Below are positions 60,680 through 64,000 of a DNA stretch of 64,000 nucleotides, piece by piece. Position 1 is the stretch's first letter; each line of letters starts with the position of its first letter. The position numbers were made by a program, and so were the translations under genes. This DNA is from Methanocorpusculum sp. (lineage in GTDB: Archaea; Halobacteriota; Methanomicrobia; Methanomicrobiales; Methanocorpusculaceae), in the NCBI GenBank assembly GCA_017408885.1, contig JAFQTT010000001.1, forward strand, positions 62,001-126,000, given 5' to 3'. The notes beneath the pieces were generated by a model. That model was not told the DNA's origin. It saw nothing but the letters and a program-made list of their open reading frames with translations, and made no database searches.

Positions 60680-61291
60680 ATGTTTCAATTCAACACTGTA
60701 GAAGAGGCCGCAGCAGCACTTCGCCGCGGAGAGCTCATTATCGTAACCGATGACGAGTCACGCGAAAACGAAGGAGACTTCATCTGTGCGGCAGAATTCG
60801 CAACAACTGAGAATGTCAACATCATGGCAAGCATTGGAAAAGGCTTAATCTGCATGCCAATGGCCGCAGAAATCGCAGACCGTCTGGACTTGCCCCCCAT
60901 GGTTGCCAAAAACACCGACAATCATGAGACTGCATTCACTGTCTCCATCGATCACAAAGATACCAGAACAGGAATCTCTGCAATTGAGCGCGGAATCACT
61001 GCTAGGGCTGTCGTATCAGAAACATCCGTCCCCGAAGACTTCAGACGCCCGGGACACATGTTCCCGCTTCGCGCTAAAGCAGGAGGTGTTCTCGAGCGTG
61101 ACGGACACACCGAGGCAACCGTTGACCTGCTCAAAATTGCCGGCTTAAAGCCGGCAGGGCTCTGCTGTGAAATCATGGCAGACAGCGGAGATATGATGAG
61201 AACTCCGGAACTCATCGAGCTTGCTAAAAAGATGGGCTTAGTCTTTACTACTATTGAAGCAATCCAGGAATACAGAAGAACACACGCATAA
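60680..61291 (+). CDS. ribB: 3,4-Dihydroxy-2-butanone 4-phosphate synthase
   Basis: Makes the four-carbon precursor of riboflavin from ribulose 5-phosphate. The 203-residue protein is of RibB type without a GTP cyclohydrolase II domain. Motifs: [20 protein letters not shown] (metal site), GLICMPM, and [25 protein letters not shown]. Starts directly after the ribE stop and is followed after 13 nt by ribH. Confidence 0.95.
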   Translation: MFQFNTVEEAAAALRRGELIIVTDDESRENEGDFICAAEFATTENVNIMASIGKGLICMPMAAEIADRLDLPPMVAKNTDNHETAFTVSIDHKDTRTGISAIERGITARAVVSETSVPEDFRRPGHMFPLRAKAGGVLERDGHTEATVDLLKIAGLKPAGLCCEIMADSGDMMRTPELIELAKKMGLVFTTIEAIQEYRRTHA

Positions 61292-61304
61292 AGGAGGAAA
61301 CAAA

Positions 61305-61772
61305 ATGAACATTTACGAAGGAAAATTAGTACCGGAAGATATTAAGATTGGAATCGTTGCAAGCCGCTTTAACGAATTTATAGTGTCCAAACTCATCTGC
61401 GGAGCAGACGATGCATTAAGACGCCATAATGTAAAAGATGAAAACGTTGACCTCGCATGGGTTCCGGGTGCATTCGAAATTCCGCTCATGGCATCCAAGA
61501 TGGCACAGTCTGGAAAGTATGATGCGGTAATCTGCTTAGGTGCAGTTATCCGCGGCTCTACCGACCACTATGAGTATGTGGCAAACGAAGTAACCAAAGG
61601 AATCGCAGCAGTTTCTTTAAAGACCGGCGTTCCTGTGATGTTTGGCGTTCTTACCTGCGACAACTTAGAGCAGGCCATCGAACGCGCGGGATCAAAAGTA
61701 GGAAACAAAGGATTCGAAGCCGCAGTCAGCGCTATTGAGACAATAAACGTCATCAAAGCACTGGGACTTTAA
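61305..61772 (+). CDS. ribH: 6,7-Dimethyl-8-ribityllumazine synthase
   Basis: Condenses the RibB product with 5-amino-6-ribitylaminouracil to form lumazine. The 155-residue protein forms capsids or pentamers in relatives. Motifs: [47 protein letters not shown] (catalytic His) and [15 protein letters not shown]. The ATG at 61305 with AAGGAGG six bases upstream is chosen. Last gene of the rib operon. Confidence 0.95.
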   Translation: MNIYEGKLVPEDIKIGIVASRFNEFIVSKLICGADDALRRHNVKDENVDLAWVPGAFEIPLMASKMAQSGKYDAVICLGAVIRGSTDHYEYVANEVTKGIAAVSLKTGVPVMFGVLTCDNLEQAIERAGSKVGNKGFEAAVSAIETINVIKALGL

Positions 61773-61830
61773 AGAAAAGTCCTGCCTCTCTCTTTTTTCT
61801 TTTCCAAGTATCAGTCTGAACCTGAGATAC

Positions 61831-61840
61831 CTTTATATCA
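61831..61840 (+). promoter_or_regulatory. TATA box of the aEF1A gene
   Basis: CTTTATATCA, predicting initiation near 61862 and an untranslated leader of about 70 nt. The leader contains nested inverted repeats TTGAAG/CTTCAA (61869-61874 with 61901-61906) and CGGA/TCCG (61884-61887 with 61892-61895), a possible stem-loop. Confidence 0.5.
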
Positions 61841-61931
61841 TCTTACATCTAACTAATAGACACTCGTGTTGAAGCTGGCAATGCGGAAGTATCCGTACCC
61901 CTTCAATGAGTCAAAGTGGAGAAACATTACT

Positions 61932-63209
61932 ATGGCAGCAGACAAGCCACACATGAACCTTGCCGTTATCGGTCACATTGACCACGGTAAGTCCACGACT
62001 GTCGGTCGTATCCTTTTCGAGACCGGTGTCGTTGCACAGCACGTTCTTGATTCCTACAAGAAAGAAGCAGAATCCAAGGGTAAGGGCTCTTTTGAGTTTG
62101 CATGGGTAATGGACTCCCTCAAGGAGGAACGTGAGCGCGGTATCACTATCGATATTGCACACAAGAAGTTCGAAACTCCGAAGTACAATTTTACCGTCGT
62201 AGACTGTCCAGGTCACCGTGACTTCGTTAAGAACATGATCACTGGTGCATCCCAGGCTGATGCAGCAATCATCGTCGTTTCCGGAACTGAAGGCCCGATG
62301 GAGCAGACCAAAGAGCACGTCTTCCTTTCCAAGACTCTCGGTATCAACCAGATCATCGTTGCAATCAACAAGATGGATGCAGTTAACTACTCCGAGGAGA
62401 AGTTCAACGAAGCAAAGGACAAGATGTCCAAGCTCATCATGTCCGTTGGTTTCAAGCCATCCGAGACTCCATTCATCCCAATCTCCGCATTCGTCGGTGA
62501 CAACATCAAGGAAGCATCCGCAAACACCCCATGGTACAAGGGAACCACTCTCCTTGCAGCACTCGACAACTTCAAGCAGCCGGACATGCCGACTGACAAG
62601 TCCCTCAGACTTCCGATTCAGGACGTTTACACCATCTCTGGTGTTGGAACTGTCCCAGTAGGACGTGTCGAGACTGGTATCCTCAAGAAGGGTCAGAAGG
62701 TCTCCTTCATGCCAGCAAACGTTACCGGTGAAGTTAAGTCCATCGAAATGCACCACGAAGAATTCCCAGAGGCAATTCCGGGAGACAACGTTGGTTTCAA
62801 CGTCCGTGGTATCGCAAAGAACGACGTCCGCCGCGGAGATGTCTGTGGTCCGGTCGAGCACCCGCCAACAGTTGCAGAGGAATTCACCGCACAGGTCGTT
62901 GTCCTTCAGCACCCGTCCGTCCTTTCCGTCGGATACACTCCGGTCTTCCACTGCCACACTTCCCAGACCGCATGTATGTTCACTGAGCTCAACAAGAAGC
63001 TCGACCCACGCTCTGGACAGGTCAAGGAAGAGAACCCGGCATTCCTTAAGGCTGGCGATGCAGCAATCTGTACCATCACTCCGACCCGCCCGCTCGTTAT
63101 CGAGACTGCAAAGGAATTCCCACAGCTCGGAAGATTCGCAGTCCGTGATATGGGTATGACTGTCGCAGCAGGTCTTGTTCTCGCAATCAAGGCAAAGCAG
63201 ATGAGATAA
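61932..63209 (+). CDS. tuf: Translation elongation factor 1-alpha
   Basis: GTPase that delivers aminoacyl-tRNA to the ribosome. It has 425 residues, normal for aEF1A. Motifs: [14 protein letters not shown] (G1), [15 protein letters not shown] (G3), AINKMDAV (G4) and the C-terminal barrels with [15 protein letters not shown]. The ATG at 61932 ([10 protein letters not shown]) is chosen; a TTG at 61866 gives an unlikely N-terminus. Followed by the uS10 gene, as usual in Euryarchaeota. Codon use is strongly biased, as for mcr. Confidence 0.97.
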   Translation: MAADKPHMNLAVIGHIDHGKSTTVGRILFETGVVAQHVLDSYKKEAESKGKGSFEFAWVMDSLKEERERGITIDIAHKKFETPKYNFTVVDCPGHRDFVKNMITGASQADAAIIVVSGTEGPMEQTKEHVFLSKTLGINQIIVAINKMDAVNYSEEKFNEAKDKMSKLIMSVGFKPSETPFIPISAFVGDNIKEASANTPWYKGTTLLAALDNFKQPDMPTDKSLRLPIQDVYTISGVGTVPVGRVETGILKKGQKVSFMPANVTGEVKSIEMHHEEFPEAIPGDNVGFNVRGIAKNDVRRGDVCGPVEHPPTVAEEFTAQVVVLQHPSVLSVGYTPVFHCHTSQTACMFTELNKKLDPRSGQVKEENPAFLKAGDAAICTITPTRPLVIETAKEFPQLGRFAVRDMGMTVAAGLVLAIKAKQMR

Positions 63210-63246
63210 TCTCATCAACACACGAATTTTTTTGGGTGAATATATA

Positions 63247-63555
63247 ATGCAGAAAGCCAGAATACGCCTTACGGGAACAGATTATGAGAAAGTGGAGACG
63301 GTTTGCAGCCGTATCCGTGAGATTGCAGAGCGTACCGGTGTAAATATGGCTGGACCTATCCCGCTGCCGACCAAGAGACTCGTTGTCCCAATCAGAAAAT
63401 CTCCGGATGGAGAAGGTACGGCAACCTGGGACCGCTGGCAGATGAGAGTACACAAGAGACTCATCGACCTTGACGCAGATGAGCGTGCACTCCGTCAGCT
63501 TATGCGCATTCAGGTTCCAAAAGATATCAGCATCGAGATTGTTCTCGAGAACTAA
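63247..63555 (+). CDS. rpsJ: Small ribosomal subunit protein uS10
   Basis: Component of the 30S head, 102 residues. Motifs: [63 protein letters not shown]. The ATG at 63247 is chosen; it fits the family's short N-terminus. Co-transcribed with aEF1A (37 nt gap) and followed by a hairpin terminator. Confidence 0.96.
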   Translation: MQKARIRLTGTDYEKVETVCSRIREIAERTGVNMAGPIPLPTKRLVVPIRKSPDGEGTATWDRWQMRVHKRLIDLDADERALRQLMRIQVPKDISIEIVLEN

Positions 63556-63568
63556 AATTGAAATTGCG

Positions 63569-63592
63569 GCGGGATTTCCCGCACTATTTCTT
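63569..63592 (+). terminator. Hairpin plus T-rich terminator after rpsJ
   Basis: GCGGG-ATTT-CCCGC (63569-63582) followed by ACTATTTCTTTT. The rest of the 146-bp gap to 63703 shows no further feature. Confidence 0.5.
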
Positions 63593-63702
63593 TTACGCTC
63601 TTTCGCCTGTATGCCCGCAATGTCTGCGAGGCATGCGGCGGTTACACTGCCTTAGCCTAGGTGTTTTAGTTTTTATACATTGTTACTTCTAATTTTCAAA
63701 AC

Positions 63703-64000
63703 TTAATTATTCTTTAATCCTTCATACAGGATTACTTCATTTCCAAGCGATGTTCTTCCAACAATAGTAATATCTGATACTTTGTATGTTCCAAGATAGA
63801 GTGCATCTCCTGTCTGCCAAATATCCCATGATTTTTTGTCAATAGTTGTTTTGTCGGTGATGTCAGAACTTTTTGCATAGATTCTAATCTCATCTTTTAG
63901 AAGCGAATCTCCTCCTGCATGATATAGATAATCCTCTGATACTGATTCCTGAAACATAACATAAGGCATCGACTCTGCTTTATTGGTAATATCTCCTGCG
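63703..64000 (-). CDS. C-terminal part of an uncharacterised protein, possibly archaeal pilin-like (partial)
   Basis: The frame is open to the right window edge, so only the last 98 or so residues are seen; the ATG at 63969 is probably internal. The visible part (DEIRIYAKSSDITDK, TIDKKSWDIWQTGDALYLG, VSDITIVGRTSLGNEVILYEG) resembles the C-terminal region of archaeal type IV pilin-like (DUF1628) proteins, which end in similar short strands. The family call is tentative because the diagnostic N-terminal helix is outside the window. Confidence 0.5.
   Translation of the reverse strand, partial: AGDITNKAESMPYVMFQESVSEDYLYHAGGDSLLKDEIRIYAKSSDITDKTTIDKKSWDIWQTGDALYLGTYKVSDITIVGRTSLGNEVILYEGLKNN

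Overview
The window is chromosomal DNA of a methanogenic archaeon, most likely of the order Methanomicrobiales and probably the family Methanocorpusculaceae. It carries a complete-order methyl-coenzyme M reductase operon (mcrBDCG and most of mcrA), F420-dependent Mer, an RFAP synthase for methanopterin and methanogenesis marker 11. It also has archaeal information genes (TBP, TFS, PCNA, PriL, aEF1A, SepF, RaSEA) and a bacterial-type MutS/MutL pair. The family-level placement is inferred from gene content and recognisable protein sequence, not from a search.

Layout. 1-4.6 kb: mcr operon on the minus strand with a long, apparently structured leader, divergent from the RFAP synthase. 6.7-9.5 kb: tight four-gene minus operon (JAMM protease, FAD synthase RibL, DUF2284 metal protein, PUA-PAPS-reductase-like protein). 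10-19.7 kb: membrane protein DUF92, an RNase H-TrmO fusion, PEBP, TBP, TFS, archaeosortase, HIT and MutL/MutS. 19.8-24.7 kb: acylphosphatase, pyruvate-kinase-C-like protein, two tandem MscS channels and Mer. 24.8-30.2 kb: tRNA-Arg, dUTPase/Dcd-family protein, TctA-like permease, HemD, Cbf5/TruB, tRNA-Ser and a divergent LysR/EamA pair. 30.3-35.9 kb: PUA protein, SepF, ZPR1, Rsm22-type methyltransferase, an orphan, an M20 peptidase and RaSEA.

35.9-36.8 kb is the clearest accessory patch. It has a 54-bp-arm inverted repeat with an AT-rich, palindrome-packed centre, a truncated second copy of ribE with its leader, and a small DUF4275-like gene. 36.9-43 kb: TraB, YkgJ and a CobT-like protein, divergent CobS, an orphan and an HTH-PAS-GAF regulator, followed by a gap holding a possible structured RNA. 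43.4-52.8 kb: HAD phosphatase, beta carbonic anhydrase, a Cys-tailed HTH regulator, rubredoxin, a marker-11 cluster ending in endonuclease IV, acyl-CoA synthetase, a DUF2089 regulator with two tandem membrane proteins, a nucleotidyltransferase and RlmE. 52.9-63.6 kb: PCNA-PriL, iron-sulfur flavoprotein, pyrD-pyrK-CpXC-CpXC-Nnr, ribE-ribB-ribH, aEF1A-uS10. The window closes in the C-terminal part of a possible pilin-like protein.

How it fits together. Much of the window supplies methanogenesis. Mcr and Mer are core enzymes. RFAP synthase makes the methanopterin precursor. HemD makes uroporphyrinogen III, the route to F430 and cobamides. CobS and the CobT-like protein finish cobamide. RibE/B/H and RibL make riboflavin and FAD, and the riboflavin pathway also shares intermediates with F420. 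The rest is replication, repair, RNA modification and envelope work. I saw no rRNA, CRISPR array, insertion-sequence transposase or prophage. The items most worth checking are the mcr leader RNA, the 35.9-36.4 kb inverted repeat with its ribE fragment, the JAMM-RibL-DUF2284-PAPS-like operon, the RNase H-TrmO fusion and the candidate RNA at 43.2 kb.
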